64,000 nt of DNA from Flagellimonas sp. CMM7. Its GTDB lineage: Bacteria; Bacteroidota; Bacteroidia; Flavobacteriales; Flavobacteriaceae. Both the position numbers and the translations under genes were made by a program. Below the pieces are notes generated by a model, which saw only the letters and a program-made list of their open reading frames with translations, was not told where the DNA came from and did no database searches. Below are positions 1-11,185 of the stretch, piece by piece (the first letter of the stretch is position 1; each line of letters begins with the position of its first letter). The stretch lies in NCBI RefSeq assembly GCF_021390195.1, contig NZ_CP090003.1, forward strand, positions 2,096,001 through 2,160,000. Direction: 5' to 3'.

Positions 1-1
1 A

Positions 2-1693
2 AGCAAACAAGACCAAAAAGGGTTTGAATGGCTTACTGAACACAGCCGAAACTTCTTGGCTTCAGGATATTTAACTGAAGGGGTAAGTGCAGAACAACGC
101 ATCCGCGAAATTGCAGATAGAGCTGAACAGTTATTACAGATGCCTGGCTTCTCTGATAAGTTTTACGGTTATATGTCTCAAGGGTTTTTCTCCTTGGCAT
201 CACCCGTATGGTCTAATTTTGGGAAAGAAAGAGGGTTGCCTATCAGTTGTTTTGGTTCTCATATCGATGATGATATGGGCAACATCCTATATACCCAGTC
301 AGAAGTTGGGATGATGTCTAAACTGGGAGGAGGTACTTCGGGATATTTTGGAAAGATCAGACATCGTGGTGCTGAGGTAAAGAACAATGGTCAAGCATCT
401 GGAGCAGTGCATATTATGCAGCTTTTTGAGTCTATGGTAGATGTAGTCAGTCAAGGATCTGTTAGACGAGGTCGTTTTTCTCCTTATTTACCGGTTGAAC
501 ACCCAGACATTTCAGAGTTTTTGGAAATCGGAACGGAAGGTAATCCCATTCAGGAGTTGACCCATGGGGTTACAGTGACTGATAAGTGGATGCAGGAAAT
601 GATCGATGGAGATACAGAAAAACGCTCTGTTTGGGCAAAGGTATTACAACGAAGAGGAGAGATGGGCTACCCATATATTTTCTTCAGTGACCATGCAAAT
701 AATTCCGCTGCAGATGTTTATAAAGACAAACAGCACACGATCCATGCAAGTAATCTGTGTACCGAGATTATGTTGCCATCAAATGACGAATGGTCATTTG
801 TATGTGTACTGTCGTCGGTAAACGTATTGCATTATGACAAATGGAAGGATACTGATGCTGTGGAGACGATGGTATACTTTTTAGATGCTGTTATAACGGA
901 ATTCATTGAGAAATTGGAAGCTTATCGTGATTCTTCAAACCGTGAGGATCGCCAAACCTTTCTTTTTATGGAAAGAGCCTACAACTTTGCAAAAGATAAC
1001 AGAGCACTAGGACTGGGAGTATTAGGGTGGCACTCATTGCTTCAATCTAAAATGATGCCTTTTAATAGTCAAGAAGCGTATAATTTAAATAATGAAATCT
1101 TCAGGAGCATCAAAACAAAATCCTATAGTGCATCTGAAACATTGGCTAAAAAATTTGGAGAACCAGCTGTTCTTAAGGGTTATGGTAGACGTAATGCTAC
1201 CTTAAACGCAATTGCTCCAACTACTTCTTCAGCTTTTATTCTAGGGCAGGTATCACAAGGAATAGAACCCATATGGTCCAATATTTATGTAAAAGATATT
1301 GCCAAGATCAAAACCACAATAAAGAATCCATTTTTAGAGCAACTTTTAGAGGATAAAGGGGAAAATACCACTGAGGTTTGGCGAAGTATACGTGATCAAG
1401 ACGGTTCGGTGCAACATTTGGACTTTCTTACGCAACTTGAAAAAGATGTGTTTAAAACCTATTCAGAGATTGATCAATTGGATATCATTTATCAAGCTGC
1501 CAATAGGCAAAACCATATTGATCAAGGACAGTCGGTAAACATTATTGTACACCCAGATATGCCAGTGAAAGAAATTAATAAAATTCATGTAACTGCATGG
1601 AAACTAGGGTTGAAATCACTTTACTATCAGCATAGTATGAACGCAGCACAGAAATTTAAACAGAAAAAAGATTGTGCTAGTTGCGAAGCTTAA
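2..1693 (+). CDS. nrdA: Ribonucleoside-diphosphate reductase, alpha (large) subunit, 5'-truncated by window
   Basis: Class I ribonucleotide reductase catalytic subunit, which reduces ribonucleoside diphosphates to deoxy forms in the cytoplasm with a beta radical subunit. The reading frame is open to the left edge, so the gene begins outside the window; the TTG at 56 is not its start. Visible catalytic signatures are PISCFGS near 239-259 (one redox cysteine), NLCTEI at 752-769 (radical cysteine flanked by Asn and Glu), the VCVLSSVN segment (second redox cysteine), the radical-transfer tyrosine pair at 1622-1627, and a C-terminal CASC pair that re-reduces the active site. These are all as expected for NrdA. 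The beta subunit gene is not in the window and may lie upstream. Certainty is high. Confidence 0.96.
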   Translation, partial: SKQDQKGFEWLTEHSRNFLASGYLTEGVSAEQRIREIADRAEQLLQMPGFSDKFYGYMSQGFFSLASPVWSNFGKERGLPISCFGSHIDDDMGNILYTQSEVGMMSKLGGGTSGYFGKIRHRGAEVKNNGQASGAVHIMQLFESMVDVVSQGSVRRGRFSPYLPVEHPDISEFLEIGTEGNPIQELTHGVTVTDKWMQEMIDGDTEKRSVWAKVLQRRGEMGYPYIFFSDHANNSAADVYKDKQHTIHASNLCTEIMLPSNDEWSFVCVLSSVNVLHYDKWKDTDAVETMVYFLDAVITEFIEKLEAYRDSSNREDRQTFLFMERAYNFAKDNRALGLGVLGWHSLLQSKMMPFNSQEAYNLNNEIFRSIKTKSYSASETLAKKFGEPAVLKGYGRRNATLNAIAPTTSSAFILGQVSQGIEPIWSNIYVKDIAKIKTTIKNPFLEQLLEDKGENTTEVWRSIRDQDGSVQHLDFLTQLEKDVFKTYSEIDQLDIIYQAANRQNHIDQGQSVNIIVHPDMPVKEINKIHVTAWKLGLKSLYYQHSMNAAQKFKQKKDCASCEA

Positions 1694-1779
1694 ATAAAGT
1701 GTAGCGTCCTTTTTTGTTGGAAAGCGTAGTTAGGGATAATAATTGTGCGGAAACAAAATTCTTTAAAAACAGATAGACT

Positions 1780-2490
1780 ATGAATTTGAAGGGTAAAGTT
1801 GCCTATATAACTGGCGGAACAAAGGGAATTGGCTATGGAGTTGCTCAATCTCTATTGCAACAAGGTATGAAGGTTGCGATTAGCGGAAGAAGTATTGAAG
1901 GAGCTACCCAAGCCGCAAAAAGTTTAGGAGATGAAGCAAATGTACTTGGGATATCTTCTGATGTTTCAAAGCTTGTTGATGAGGTTGATGCCGTTAAGAA
2001 AATCATCGAGAAATGGGGGCAATTGGATTTTGTTCTTGCCAATGCTGGTGTGGGCCATTTTGCACCTATTGATGAAATGGATGAAAGTGAATGGCATCAA
2101 ATGATCAATGTGAACCTTAATGGCGTTTTTCATACATTAAAAGCTTCAGTGGAAGCATTAAAAAAATCTGAAGGTTACTATATGACCTTGGCAAGTTTGG
2201 CCGGGACCAATTTTTTTGCTCAGGGTGCCGGATATAATGCCACTAAATTTGGTGTGGTCGGCTTTACACAGGCAGCAATGTTGGACTTGAGAAAATACAA
2301 TATCAAGGTAACTACAATAATGCCGGGTTCTGTGGCAACTCATTTTAATGGAAATGAACCTTCTAAAAAAGATTCATGGAAAATACAAGCAGAGGATATT
2401 GGAAAGCTTGTGGTTGATTTGTTACAAATGAATCCTAGAACACTGCCAAGCAAAATAGAGGTCAGGCCTACACGCCCGGATTTAAAGTAA
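1780..2490 (+). CDS. Short-chain dehydrogenase/reductase (SDR)
   Basis: Classical SDR of 236 residues. It has the nucleotide-binding glycine motif TGGTKGIG (residues 11-18), NAG at 88-90, catalytic Ser near 139, Tyr152 and Lys156 (YNATK), so it should be an active NAD(P)(H)-dependent oxidoreductase. The substrate cannot be read from sequence; many bacterial relatives are annotated as 3-oxoacyl-ACP reductase-like enzymes. It starts 86 bp after nrdA on the same strand, and it converges with the AddB-like gene, whose stop abuts it at 2491 with no gap. No terminator is visible between the two. Confidence 0.88.
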   Translation: MNLKGKVAYITGGTKGIGYGVAQSLLQQGMKVAISGRSIEGATQAAKSLGDEANVLGISSDVSKLVDEVDAVKKIIEKWGQLDFVLANAGVGHFAPIDEMDESEWHQMINVNLNGVFHTLKASVEALKKSEGYYMTLASLAGTNFFAQGAGYNATKFGVVGFTQAAMLDLRKYNIKVTTIMPGSVATHFNGNEPSKKDSWKIQAEDIGKLVVDLLQMNPRTLPSKIEVRPTRPDLK

Positions 2491-5217
2491 TCATACCTTT
2501 TTTTCAGTAAAAGGAATACGGGAGTCGCAGATCTCCAAGATTATCCTCTTTAAATAAGTTTCAAAAGTATTAAGGGTATCATGGTCTATATTGATTCCAT
2601 CTGAATAAAAGGGTAAAAAGCCTTGGCTTAAATTTTTAAAAGAGTAAATCCCAGCCTGTAAAGAATTGGCATCATGCTTTTTCGAATATAAGAATGCATA
2701 GCATAGCAATTGAAATGCCTTGCTTTTATCGTAATTTAAAACGAGTTCTTCCCAATCTGTAACTTTGACATTTCTAGGCTCTACTTTTCCAGTTTTATAA
2801 TCAATTATTCTGGTAATACCATCAATTTGGTCAACCCTATCCAATGTGCCTTTGAGCTTTATAGGAAAATCCAATTCTGGTATATTCAGTTGCACAACCA
2901 GTTTTTCTTCTAATCCCAAGATTTTTATTTCATGTTTCTCCACTTGTTTTATTTCTTGGGCGATAAAATTCTGTAGATATTTTACAATTACATTAAACAC
3001 CAAGAGAAATTTGCCTTTTAAAATATCGACTCCAGGTAAGTTTTTGTAAAAGTGTGTTTTTACCACCTCTGGAGTTTTTGTTGCCAAGTCAGCGGTATTC
3101 TCCAATGTTAAAATTTTATTGATAAGAGGCTGATATAGTTCTTCTAAACTATCATGTACTATTGTGCCAAACGTGTTGGCGGCTATCGTTTCTTCAACTT
3201 CAGAAACATCATTTATTTTTAGAATATTCTTTTTATAGAACTCAAGTGGGTTTCTAATGTAATTGGTTAAAGATGTTGGTGAAAACCCTTTATCTGCGAA
3301 GTTCACTATGTCTTTTACAAGTAACGGACTTTTAGATACCTCAGATATAGGGGTTGGTGAAATTTTAACTTGAGGAGATGCAATATTATGTGTAACATAT
3401 TTTGAAACGTTGTCATCCGCAAGTAACTGAGAGATTAGCCTGCTTTTCTCACCACCTTCTAAAACGTCTGGTTCAGTATTATAGATGATATGAATATTTT
3501 TGGCACGCTGAATCAATCTATAAAAATGATACGTATATATGGCGTCCTTCTCTTTGTATGTGGGCAGTCCATATTCTTGTTTTACATCAAAAGGAATAAA
3601 GGAATTGTTAGATTTTCCGGAGGGAAGTATCCCTTCATTTACGGATGTGAGTATTACCGTTTCAAAATCCAGATTTCGACTTTCCAACATACCCATTATC
3701 TGTAAGCCGGATAAGGGCTCACCAATAAAATCCAAAGCTTCCATGGTTGCTAGTTGCTTAAACAAGCTTTTGACGGACTTTAATCCTGTTTTAAAGGCAA
3801 TGGAACTTAAATGAATTCTTAGCTGGTTAAACAAGGTGTAAAATCGATATAAAGACTCAAGCTCTTGGGAATTCTCTGCTTCACTAAAGATTTTTTTTAA
3901 GTTTTGAATGAGCAACAAACAATTGTCTATCCATTGTAAGGATGAGACAGTTTTGGGCGGGAACATAACTTCCAACGTCTGTTTTGCTCCAACATATTTT
4001 GAAAGGACGGTATGACTGAGATAAAGCCTATTGGTTTCTTTGATATCCCTTGGAATTGCTTTTGCAAAGTCAATTTTTTGAGAAGCCGAAATGGATATGC
4101 TGTATGGATTTGATAGAAATTCTAAAACATCTTTGTAAAACCATCCTTTTTCCGTGTTAGCTATATTGAGTTCTAAAAAGGATAGAAAAAATGAATATAG
4201 TACTGTTTTATTAAGAGGTAGACCCATGGTAATGTTTACCTCATTGATTTCATTTGGAATAGCCTGAAGAATAGGATTTAGCAAAGATTCATCCGCAAGA
4301 ACAAGAGCCGTGTTTTTAAGCCCAGTATGAGATTCTGAGTTAATCTTCCTTAAAACTTCACCAACATATTTGGCTTGAGAAATACTTTTGGGAACACCGG
4401 TGATAGAAATGTTTTTTGAGGATAAAAAACTAGTATGAACTCCAGTTAGGTTTCTGGTTCTATAATATGGCCATTGCCTTGTATAATTCCTAATGAAAAG
4501 CCCTGCATCGTGGATCGCATCATCTAGAAAATAGGAATCAATATCCCAATAGATTTGGCTATTGGTGTGTTCAAGAAAGTATTGTATAATGTTTGATTCT
4601 GCAGAATTGAGAGCATTGAAACCTATAAAAACTAAGGAATCATTTTTGTTGGTTTTACAATAATCCTCAAGATTTTCATTTGTCTTTCTATAGATTAGGC
4701 CTTGATATCCTTTCTTTTGGGTTAAAAGCGAAGTAGTAAAAGAATCGTATAAAGATTCAAGACTGTTCCATAGCTGTAAATAGTTTTGAATCAGTTCTGT
4801 TTTCTCAGTTTTTAATGACCAATGATTGAGTTCTTTTATGGCAGATAGGTAGTTGAGGATATCCTTGGAAGGAATAAGATATCTGTCTATCTCATTAAAA
4901 TCTTGAAGTAGCGTTTGCCCCCATTTTAAAAAAGTATAAAAGTCATCATGAGCTTCTATTTTGGAGCTTTTATAAACGGAATAGAGTTGTATAAGTAAGT
5001 CTATGGAAGATGCAGAGGTAATACCAGAGATGTCTTCAACAAAATCCTCTATAGCTAGAATTTTTGGGCTAAAACTGTTTTTGGTAAGACTATGGGAAAT
5101 ATGTTTTTTTAGAAAAGTACCCGACCGTTTACTGGGTAGTACAAAAGTTAACGACTCAATAGCCACTTCTTTTTCTAAAAGGTCATCCAGAACATATTGA
5201 AGAAAACTTTGATGCAT
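2491..5217 (-). CDS. AddB-like PD-(D/E)XK nuclease / inactivated helicase subunit
   Basis: A 908-residue protein resembling the AddB subunit of AddAB/RecBCD-type recombination nucleases, which process double-strand DNA ends for homologous recombination. The long N-terminal and middle part looks like a degenerate UvrD-type helicase with no clear Walker A motif. The C-terminal part carries the PD-(D/E)XK nuclease core: LDRVD near residue 790 and IDYKTGK at 805-811, preceding a Gln-containing helix (AFQLLCYAF). The predicted partner is the UvrD-like gene at 7964-11068, separated from it by kbl and an OmpA gene. The iron-sulphur cysteines of Firmicutes AddB are not obvious. The start ATG at 5217 follows the OmpA terminator directly. 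Confidence 0.82.
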   Translation of the reverse strand: MHQSFLQYVLDDLLEKEVAIESLTFVLPSKRSGTFLKKHISHSLTKNSFSPKILAIEDFVEDISGITSASSIDLLIQLYSVYKSSKIEAHDDFYTFLKWGQTLLQDFNEIDRYLIPSKDILNYLSAIKELNHWSLKTEKTELIQNYLQLWNSLESLYDSFTTSLLTQKKGYQGLIYRKTNENLEDYCKTNKNDSLVFIGFNALNSAESNIIQYFLEHTNSQIYWDIDSYFLDDAIHDAGLFIRNYTRQWPYYRTRNLTGVHTSFLSSKNISITGVPKSISQAKYVGEVLRKINSESHTGLKNTALVLADESLLNPILQAIPNEINEVNITMGLPLNKTVLYSFFLSFLELNIANTEKGWFYKDVLEFLSNPYSISISASQKIDFAKAIPRDIKETNRLYLSHTVLSKYVGAKQTLEVMFPPKTVSSLQWIDNCLLLIQNLKKIFSEAENSQELESLYRFYTLFNQLRIHLSSIAFKTGLKSVKSLFKQLATMEALDFIGEPLSGLQIMGMLESRNLDFETVILTSVNEGILPSGKSNNSFIPFDVKQEYGLPTYKEKDAIYTYHFYRLIQRAKNIHIIYNTEPDVLEGGEKSRLISQLLADDNVSKYVTHNIASPQVKISPTPISEVSKSPLLVKDIVNFADKGFSPTSLTNYIRNPLEFYKKNILKINDVSEVEETIAANTFGTIVHDSLEELYQPLINKILTLENTADLATKTPEVVKTHFYKNLPGVDILKGKFLLVFNVIVKYLQNFIAQEIKQVEKHEIKILGLEEKLVVQLNIPELDFPIKLKGTLDRVDQIDGITRIIDYKTGKVEPRNVKVTDWEELVLNYDKSKAFQLLCYAFLYSKKHDANSLQAGIYSFKNLSQGFLPFYSDGINIDHDTLNTFETYLKRIILEICDSRIPFTEKKV

Positions 5218-5228
5218 ATGCTAAAAAT

Positions 5229-5260
5229 AAAAAAGGCCCTGCATTTGCAGGGCCTTTTTT
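5229..5260 (-). terminator. Rho-independent terminator of the OmpA gene
   Basis: A 15-bp perfect stem (AAAAAAGGCCCTGCA paired with its complement) with a tiny loop lies 26 bp past the OmpA stop. Read on the minus strand it ends in a T-rich run. It separates the OmpA transcript from the AddB-like gene. Confidence 0.85.
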
Positions 5261-5286
5261 GAAAAGAAAACTAAGTTTTCTAATTC

Positions 5287-6651
5287 TTATTTTACCAAGT
5301 TGATTTCAACTCTTCTGTTTTGAGCTCTTCCAGCTCTGTTGTTGTTAGTTGCGATTGGCTTGTCTTCACCATATCCGATAGCAGTTAATCTATCAGCACC
5401 AACACCTTTGTCAATCAAGAAGTCTCTTACAGAGTTAGCTCTTGACTCAGAAAGTTTTTGGTTTGTTTTAGCGCCACCAACACTATCAGTATGTCCTTCT
5501 ACTGTAAACTTAGCAGTAGGATACTCATTCAAGATAGTGATGATATCAACCATTACAGAAGTAGATTCTGCTTTGATAGAAGATCTACCAGTGTCAAACA
5601 AGATAGTTCTCGCATAGTCGTTCAATTGTTTTTGAACTTCTTCAGTTACTTCTGGACAACCGTTGTTAGCAACAGTACCAGCTACTTGTGGACATTGATC
5701 GTCTTTGTCAAGAACACTGTCACCATCAGCATCAGGCCAAGGGCATCCGTTGTTCTCAGCAGGACCAGCTTCGTTAGGACACTGATCATCTTTGTCAGCA
5801 ACACCGTCACCGTCAGCATCTGGACAACCAGCTAAGGCAGCAAGACCAGCTTCGTTAGGACAAGCATCATCTTTATCAGCAACACCGTCACCGTCAGCAT
5901 CTGGACAACCGTTCATTTCTTTAGAACCAGCTTCGTTAGGACAGCTATCTTTGCTATCTTCAATACCATCGCCGTCAGCATCTGGACAACCGTTGAATGC
6001 TTCTAGACCAGCAACTTCTGGACAAGCATCGTCTTTGTCATAGATTCCATCACCGTCAGTATCAGTTCCACCAAATTTGATGCTAATACCTGCCATGTGT
6101 TGGAAATGCTTTACTAAGTAATCTTCAAAAGCATGTTTGTACTGAGTTTGTAATGTTAACCCGATATTTTCTGAAAACCAGATGTTAACACCAATACCTG
6201 CATTTGCAGTACCAGCACCAATTTCGTCAACCCAAGTATAACCACCACCTATTTCCGCAAATGGATCAATAGTTGTGTTTTTAAGGAAGTTGTACTTAAT
6301 GGTACCATCAATAGCATAATGTGAAAGATCATCAACTGCTTGGTCACCATTGTTTTCAATTCTATTTAAAGAACCTCTTGCACCTACAGAAAACCCACTT
6401 CCAACATATTTGGATACAGCCACGTAAGAAACGGAAGGCAAGATGTTCCAGTGGTCACCAACGTTGAAGTACTCATCAAACAATGTAGTACTTGAGAACG
6501 GGTTGTTCTCATCGTTGGTAGGATAAAGGTCAATTGCGTTAACCCCAAAACTAATCTGCCACGGATTATTCTCGTCTTGCGCTTGTAGGTTGTTAGCGCC
6601 TAAAACTAATAGGGCAACAACTAATAATTTGCTAAGATGTTTCATGCTCAA
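5287..6651 (-). CDS. OmpA-family outer membrane protein with thrombospondin type 3 repeats
   Basis: A 454-residue outer membrane protein. Residues 1-24 form a signal peptide ([23 protein letters not shown] core). Residues of about 30-190 look like a beta-barrel. About 195-325 hold a row of calcium-binding TSP3 repeats of type [19 protein letters not shown], five or six copies, and residues of about 340-454 form an OmpA C-terminal peptidoglycan-binding domain ([11 protein letters not shown], then [16 protein letters not shown] and [10 protein letters not shown]). It probably anchors the outer membrane to the cell wall. It is transcribed alone, with a canonical promoter at 6680-6709 and a strong terminator at 5229-5260, consistent with an abundant protein. 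Confidence 0.93.
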   Translation of the reverse strand: MSMKHLSKLLVVALLVLGANNLQAQDENNPWQISFGVNAIDLYPTNDENNPFSSTTLFDEYFNVGDHWNILPSVSYVAVSKYVGSGFSVGARGSLNRIENNGDQAVDDLSHYAIDGTIKYNFLKNTTIDPFAEIGGGYTWVDEIGAGTANAGIGVNIWFSENIGLTLQTQYKHAFEDYLVKHFQHMAGISIKFGGTDTDGDGIYDKDDACPEVAGLEAFNGCPDADGDGIEDSKDSCPNEAGSKEMNGCPDADGDGVADKDDACPNEAGLAALAGCPDADGDGVADKDDQCPNEAGPAENNGCPWPDADGDSVLDKDDQCPQVAGTVANNGCPEVTEEVQKQLNDYARTILFDTGRSSIKAESTSVMVDIITILNEYPTAKFTVEGHTDSVGGAKTNQKLSESRANSVRDFLIDKGVGADRLTAIGYGEDKPIATNNNRAGRAQNRRVEINLVK

Positions 6652-6679
6652 AATTTTAAGTTTAAGTGTTTATCAGCAG

Positions 6680-6709
6680 CAAATGTAAGTTGTTAAGACT
6701 TATTAACAA
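6680..6709 (-). promoter_or_regulatory. Canonical Bacteroidota promoter for the OmpA gene
   Basis: On the minus strand a TTG (plus-strand CAA at 6707-6709) is followed after exactly 19 bp by TACATTTG (6680-6687), a perfect match to the Bacteroidota consensus TTG-N19-TAnnTTTG. It lies about 30-60 bp upstream of the OmpA start and is the clearest promoter in the window. Confidence 0.85.
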
Positions 6710-6749
6710 AATCAATTTTTCTTTTTTTTTGACGCATTACATAGAACAT

Positions 6750-7952
6750 TTACTGCATTTCAACGATTTTCAATGATTTCCCAACTTCGATGAAGGCATT
6801 AATTGCTTGATCCAAATGATGCTGTTCGTGGGCTGCTGACAGTTGTACGCGAATACGCGCCTTACCTTTTGGGACTACTGGAAAGAAGAAACCTATTACA
6901 TAAATACCCTTCTCTAAAAGCATATCTGCCATTTGTTGGGAAAGCTTAGCGTCATATAACATTACCGGAACTATGGCGGAATCACCATCAATAATGTCAA
7001 AACCCGCTTGTTTCATTCCTTTTTTAAAGTATTCTGTGTTGCGTTGAAGTTTATCTCTCAACGAAGTATCCTTGTCCAACATCTCAAAAACCTTGATAGA
7101 AGCACCTACAATGGCTGGGGCAAGGGAATTGGAGAACAAATATGGCCGAGATCTTTGACGCAATATTTCTATAATTTCTTTTTTACCTGTAGTATACCCT
7201 CCCATTGCACCTCCAAGTGCTTTGCCTAAAGTGCCAGTAATAATATCAATGCGATCCATAACTCCTTTTTCTTCCAGGGTTCCTCTTCCCGTTTCGCCAA
7301 TAAATCCAGCTGAGTGGCATTCATCAATCATTACCATAGCATCATACTTATCCGCTAAGTCACAAATTTTATCTAGGGGCGCTAAGAGTCCATCCATGGA
7401 AAAAACACCGTCAGTAACGATAATTTTAAATCTAGCGCCGTCTTTTTCACTTTGCTTGAGTTGAATTTCCAAATCGGCCATATCATTATTCGCATACCTA
7501 TATCTTTTGGCCTTACAAAGACGAACACCATCAATTATGGATGCATGGTTTAATGAATCTGAGATAATGGCATCCTCTGCTGTCAATAAAGGCTCAAACA
7601 CGCCTCCATTAGCATCAAAAGCGGCAGCATACAATATAGTATCCTCCGTGCCATAAAAATTGGCAATCTTTTCTTCGAGCTCTTTATGGATATCCTGAGT
7701 ACCGCAAATAAACCTGACCGAAGACATACCGAAACCATGAGAGTCCAGCGCATCCTTTGCTGCTTGTACTACATCTGGGTGTGATGAAAGCCCCAAATAA
7801 TTGTTCGCGCAAAAGTTAATGACCTCTTGTCCTGTAGATATTTTTATAACTGCATCTTGTGGAGATGTGATGATACGTTCTTTTTTAAATAGGCCTGCCT
7901 CTTTTATGGCGTCCAACTCATTTGTAAGATGCTCTTTTATTTTTCCGTACAT
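6750..7952 (-). CDS. kbl: Glycine C-acetyltransferase (2-amino-3-ketobutyrate CoA ligase)
   Basis: PLP-dependent alpha-oxoamine synthase of 400 residues, the usual Kbl length. It cleaves 2-amino-3-ketobutyrate with CoA into glycine and acetyl-CoA in threonine breakdown. Visible are DECHSAG (Asp210, His213, cofactor contacts) and [10 protein letters not shown] with the PLP lysine at 244. The closest alternatives in the fold family are serine palmitoyltransferase, BioF and HemA; the near-identity of motifs such as [14 protein letters not shown] to Kbl favours Kbl. The threonine dehydrogenase partner is not adjacent. Kbl starts 11 bp after the AddA-like stop, so it is probably cotranscribed with that gene. 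Confidence 0.92.
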   Translation of the reverse strand: MYGKIKEHLTNELDAIKEAGLFKKERIITSPQDAVIKISTGQEVINFCANNYLGLSSHPDVVQAAKDALDSHGFGMSSVRFICGTQDIHKELEEKIANFYGTEDTILYAAAFDANGGVFEPLLTAEDAIISDSLNHASIIDGVRLCKAKRYRYANNDMADLEIQLKQSEKDGARFKIIVTDGVFSMDGLLAPLDKICDLADKYDAMVMIDECHSAGFIGETGRGTLEEKGVMDRIDIITGTLGKALGGAMGGYTTGKKEIIEILRQRSRPYLFSNSLAPAIVGASIKVFEMLDKDTSLRDKLQRNTEYFKKGMKQAGFDIIDGDSAIVPVMLYDAKLSQQMADMLLEKGIYVIGFFFPVVPKGKARIRVQLSAAHEQHHLDQAINAFIEVGKSLKIVEMQ

Positions 7953-7963
7953 AGTTTTTAAGT

Positions 7964-10900
7964 TTAAAGGAAAACGGGATTTATTTTGTGATCAATATAG
8001 ACAATAATAGTATGTTTAATTTCAAAATCCATCTCTTTTAGCACATCAGCATATTGAGTGATCTGTTCTTTATGAGATGGAGATGTTTTTCCAGTTTTAT
8101 AGTCAATAATTGTTGCTTCATTATGTTTGATTGCAATCCGGTCTGGGCGCAATGAACCTCCATTTATGGTAAGAATCTCTTGCTCATTCAATATTTGATA
8201 CTGATCCGTGAAATATTTTTTCAGTTCTGGATGATTGACGACACCAAGTATCTTTTCTTTTAAATAATTCGTGGCATCTTCAGGAATATGGCCGGATAAC
8301 CGAAGTTTTTCAAGGACATGGGGAACATTGTCACTTGTAATGATATTGCTTAGTGCGAAATGAATAAGATTACCCATTTCAATAGCCTCTCTTTTTTCAT
8401 CATCCCATAAATGACTGGATTTTGTTGAAATGGTAAAACCAGGATCTTCCTTTTGCCTTGTTAGATAGGAAATATGAAGATTTTTGGTGGAAGAGGCAGA
8501 AGTAGTAGCATTATTTTTCTGAGATACGCCAAAAGCATAAACTTGCTGATCGTTTTTAGGAACATCCTGGCTTTGCAAGTAGCAATAAAACAAATCCGAA
8601 TAAGAGGTTGAATTCATTAAGGAGGGACTGTTCTTGCTTGCTTCAGAAATAATATAGAGTGCTTTTTCAGCCCTGGTCAATGCCACATACAATACATTCA
8701 TGGCATCCAATTCCGTTTTTTTTACTTCATCAATATATACATCCGCCGTAATCTGATTGTAATGCAACATTTCTTGGTTCGTGTTGATTAAGAATTCATC
8801 TAATCCAAAATCATCTTCGTCATTAACTTTGGAAACCCATGATTTCTTTTTCTTTCGTTTATCATCTATTATCGCATTGGCAAACGGAAAGATGACTACT
8901 GGAAATTCTAGACCCTTGGCCTTGTGAATGGTCATAATTTTAACAGCATTAACATTATCTGGAGCAGTAATGGAAAGGCTTGCCTTTTTCTTCTCCCAAT
9001 ATTTTAGAAAGGAATGTAATCCTGGCCCATCTCTTTTTTCTACTAGCAATACCTCATCCATTAAAAAAGAAAGATAGGCAGCTGCATTTACGGATAGGTC
9101 AAATTGGATGATGGCCTTTTCAAGAATGGTGAAAACCGATTGCCCTTTTAAACTGTTCAAATGAAACCCATAGGTAGTGGAAAACAACTCTTCAATCTTA
9201 TCTATATTGGATGATATAAAATCATGCTTTTCTTTTTTAGCCAAAAACAATAAAGCTTCATAGCGTGCTTCTTTATCATTTAAATCATCCATCACTTTTA
9301 GTATTGAAATAAGAAAACGAACCTTTTCATTGTTGTTCAACAACAAAGAATCTGAAGAAATAATAGGAATGTCGTTTTCGGATAGAAAATTGGCTAAAAG
9401 CATACCTTTATTATTGTCACGGACTAGAATACAAATGTCAGAGAAGGGGTGGTTTTTAGATGTAACTTCATCAACAGTTTTTAGAACCTCATTACAATAG
9501 GCTTCTTCCTTGTCGTTGATGTTATTGTCCAAAAATGATAATTGTACAAAACCGCCAGATTTGTTATTGGGTTTTTGATTGCAGCCTTCTAAAAAAAGAT
9601 TTTTGTAATCCTCACCCTTTAAAAATGGGGCAACCAATGTGAAAAAACTATTGTTGAATTCGACAATTTCACTATAACTTCTCCAATTTGTATCCAAAGT
9701 GTTAATACTTGGCGCTACTGCAAAAGGATGCGATTTTAAATTAATAAGGTTTAAGAATTGTTCCGCTCTACCTCCACGCCATCTATAAATAGCCTGCTTT
9801 ACATCTCCAACAAGAAATAAGGAACCATTTTCTTTTCTTTCATTTTCACTTTCTAGGGCATTTCCAATTAAAGGAATCAGGTTGTTCCATTGCATTTTAG
9901 AAGTATCTTGAAACTCATCAATAAAATAGTGCCTGTATTTTTCTCCCATTCTTTCATAAATAAAAGGAACAGGTTGGTCTTTTATTTCTTTTGATAACAA
10001 TGAATTTAATGACGAAATTGGGATGACATCTTTTTCAACTTCTATGTTCTTGATTTCTTTTGCAATTTCATTCAACAATGTAAGCGGAACTATGTTGCCA
10101 TAAATATTCTTGTAGAAGCTGCGTTTGTAAATATTTTTTTTGATCGATAAAAAACTTTCTAAAACAATGTTTCCCAGATGGGTAACATCTCTTTTGTCCG
10201 CAGCTTTAAGGATTTTATGCTCAAGTAAGTTTTGTTCTAATTTATTGTTATAAAGCACTTTAATGCCAAACACTCCATCAATTATTTTTCTGAAATGATT
10301 GGGAAGGGTCTGTCTTGGAAAATCAGAGGAATCAAATCCTTGATTTTCAATTTCCTGAAGTACTTTTTGCGCTTCAGTGCTAACATTGCTTTCAATCACT
10401 GCTATTTGTGAGGTGATATTCTTTTGAATTTGTTGAAAATCTCTTATTGATTTTGATAACAGTTTTTCTACATGCCCAGAATGATTTTCTTGAAAAAGTA
10501 ACTTTCCAATTTCCACTAGATCATATGAAATATTCCAACTCTTGTCATCATCAATCTTTTCAAGTGAGAATGCTAATAAAACTTGAGTAAGTTCCTTATC
10601 GGTTCCAGCTCTTTCCAATAAATGTCCCACAGCCTCTTCCAAGAGCAATTCAATGTCCAACTCTACCTCAAAATTTTGCGAAAGCTGAAGATCACGTGCA
10701 AAGGTCTTTATAATCTTATGATTGAATTTATCAATCGTGGAAACCTCAAAGAATGAGTAGTTGTGCAAAATCCTTTTAAGTACTGTTTTGGATCGTTGCT
10801 GAAGTTGTTCGACGCTTAATGAAAGGTCTTGGCAGATTTCATGGAATAGCGCCCCTTTATTTTTATCACTTCCAAAAGCGTGAAGGTTATCCAAAATCCG

Positions 10901-11068
10901 GGTTTTCATTTCGCCTACAGCTTTATTGGTAAAGGTAATGGCCAAAATCTGCCTAAACTTTACAGAGGAGTCATTGGACAGCAGCAATTTAAGGTATTCC
11001 TTGGCCAAGGTATAGGTCTTACCAGAACCGGCAGATGCATTGTATATTTTAAAGTTGGTACCCTCCAA
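7964..11068 (-). CDS. AddA/UvrD-like ATP-dependent helicase-nuclease
   Basis: A 1034-residue superfamily 1A helicase. Walker A is ASAGSGKT (residues 11-18); the DEFQDTS motif [15 protein letters not shown] motif III/IV region, [14 protein letters not shown] motif V and [16 protein letters not shown] motif VI are all present. The C-terminus has an additional PD-(D/E)XK core ([21 protein letters not shown]). This is the AddA/RecB type that resects broken DNA ends. No ATG precedes the Walker A motif in frame: the only plausible start is TTG at 11068, giving [18 protein letters not shown]. It diverges from sodA. Partner is the AddB-like gene at 2491-5217. Confidence 0.9.
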   Translation of the reverse strand: MEGTNFKIYNASAGSGKTYTLAKEYLKLLLSNDSSVKFRQILAITFTNKAVGEMKTRILDNLHAFGSDKNKGALFHEICQDLSLSVEQLQQRSKTVLKRILHNYSFFEVSTIDKFNHKIIKTFARDLQLSQNFEVELDIELLLEEAVGHLLERAGTDKELTQVLLAFSLEKIDDDKSWNISYDLVEIGKLLFQENHSGHVEKLLSKSIRDFQQIQKNITSQIAVIESNVSTEAQKVLQEIENQGFDSSDFPRQTLPNHFRKIIDGVFGIKVLYNNKLEQNLLEHKILKAADKRDVTHLGNIVLESFLSIKKNIYKRSFYKNIYGNIVPLTLLNEIAKEIKNIEVEKDVIPISSLNSLLSKEIKDQPVPFIYERMGEKYRHYFIDEFQDTSKMQWNNLIPLIGNALESENERKENGSLFLVGDVKQAIYRWRGGRAEQFLNLINLKSHPFAVAPSINTLDTNWRSYSEIVEFNNSFFTLVAPFLKGEDYKNLFLEGCNQKPNNKSGGFVQLSFLDNNINDKEEAYCNEVLKTVDEVTSKNHPFSDICILVRDNNKGMLLANFLSENDIPIISSDSLLLNNNEKVRFLISILKVMDDLNDKEARYEALLFLAKKEKHDFISSNIDKIEELFSTTYGFHLNSLKGQSVFTILEKAIIQFDLSVNAAAYLSFLMDEVLLVEKRDGPGLHSFLKYWEKKKASLSITAPDNVNAVKIMTIHKAKGLEFPVVIFPFANAIIDDKRKKKKSWVSKVNDEDDFGLDEFLINTNQEMLHYNQITADVYIDEVKKTELDAMNVLYVALTRAEKALYIISEASKNSPSLMNSTSYSDLFYCYLQSQDVPKNDQQVYAFGVSQKNNATTSASSTKNLHISYLTRQKEDPGFTISTKSSHLWDDEKREAIEMGNLIHFALSNIITSDNVPHVLEKLRLSGHIPEDATNYLKEKILGVVNHPELKKYFTDQYQILNEQEILTINGGSLRPDRIAIKHNEATIIDYKTGKTSPSHKEQITQYADVLKEMDFEIKHTIIVYIDHKINPVFL

Positions 11069-11185
11069 AAAGTTTTTCTTGCAAATTACGGATTACCAAC
11101 CTGAACTTTACATTGAATTTCATGAATATATATCTTAAAACCGTATTTTTACAAGAATCATTAATAACTTAAAAACAATATAATT

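Noticed and set aside
56..58. TTG as the start of the first gene
   Set aside because: The frame continues upstream to the window edge with NrdA-like sequence (EHSRNFLASGYL), so the gene is simply cut.
5792..6043. Long antisense frame across the TSP3 repeats
   Set aside because: A shadow of the repetitive Asp/Gly-rich codons of the OmpA gene on the other strand.
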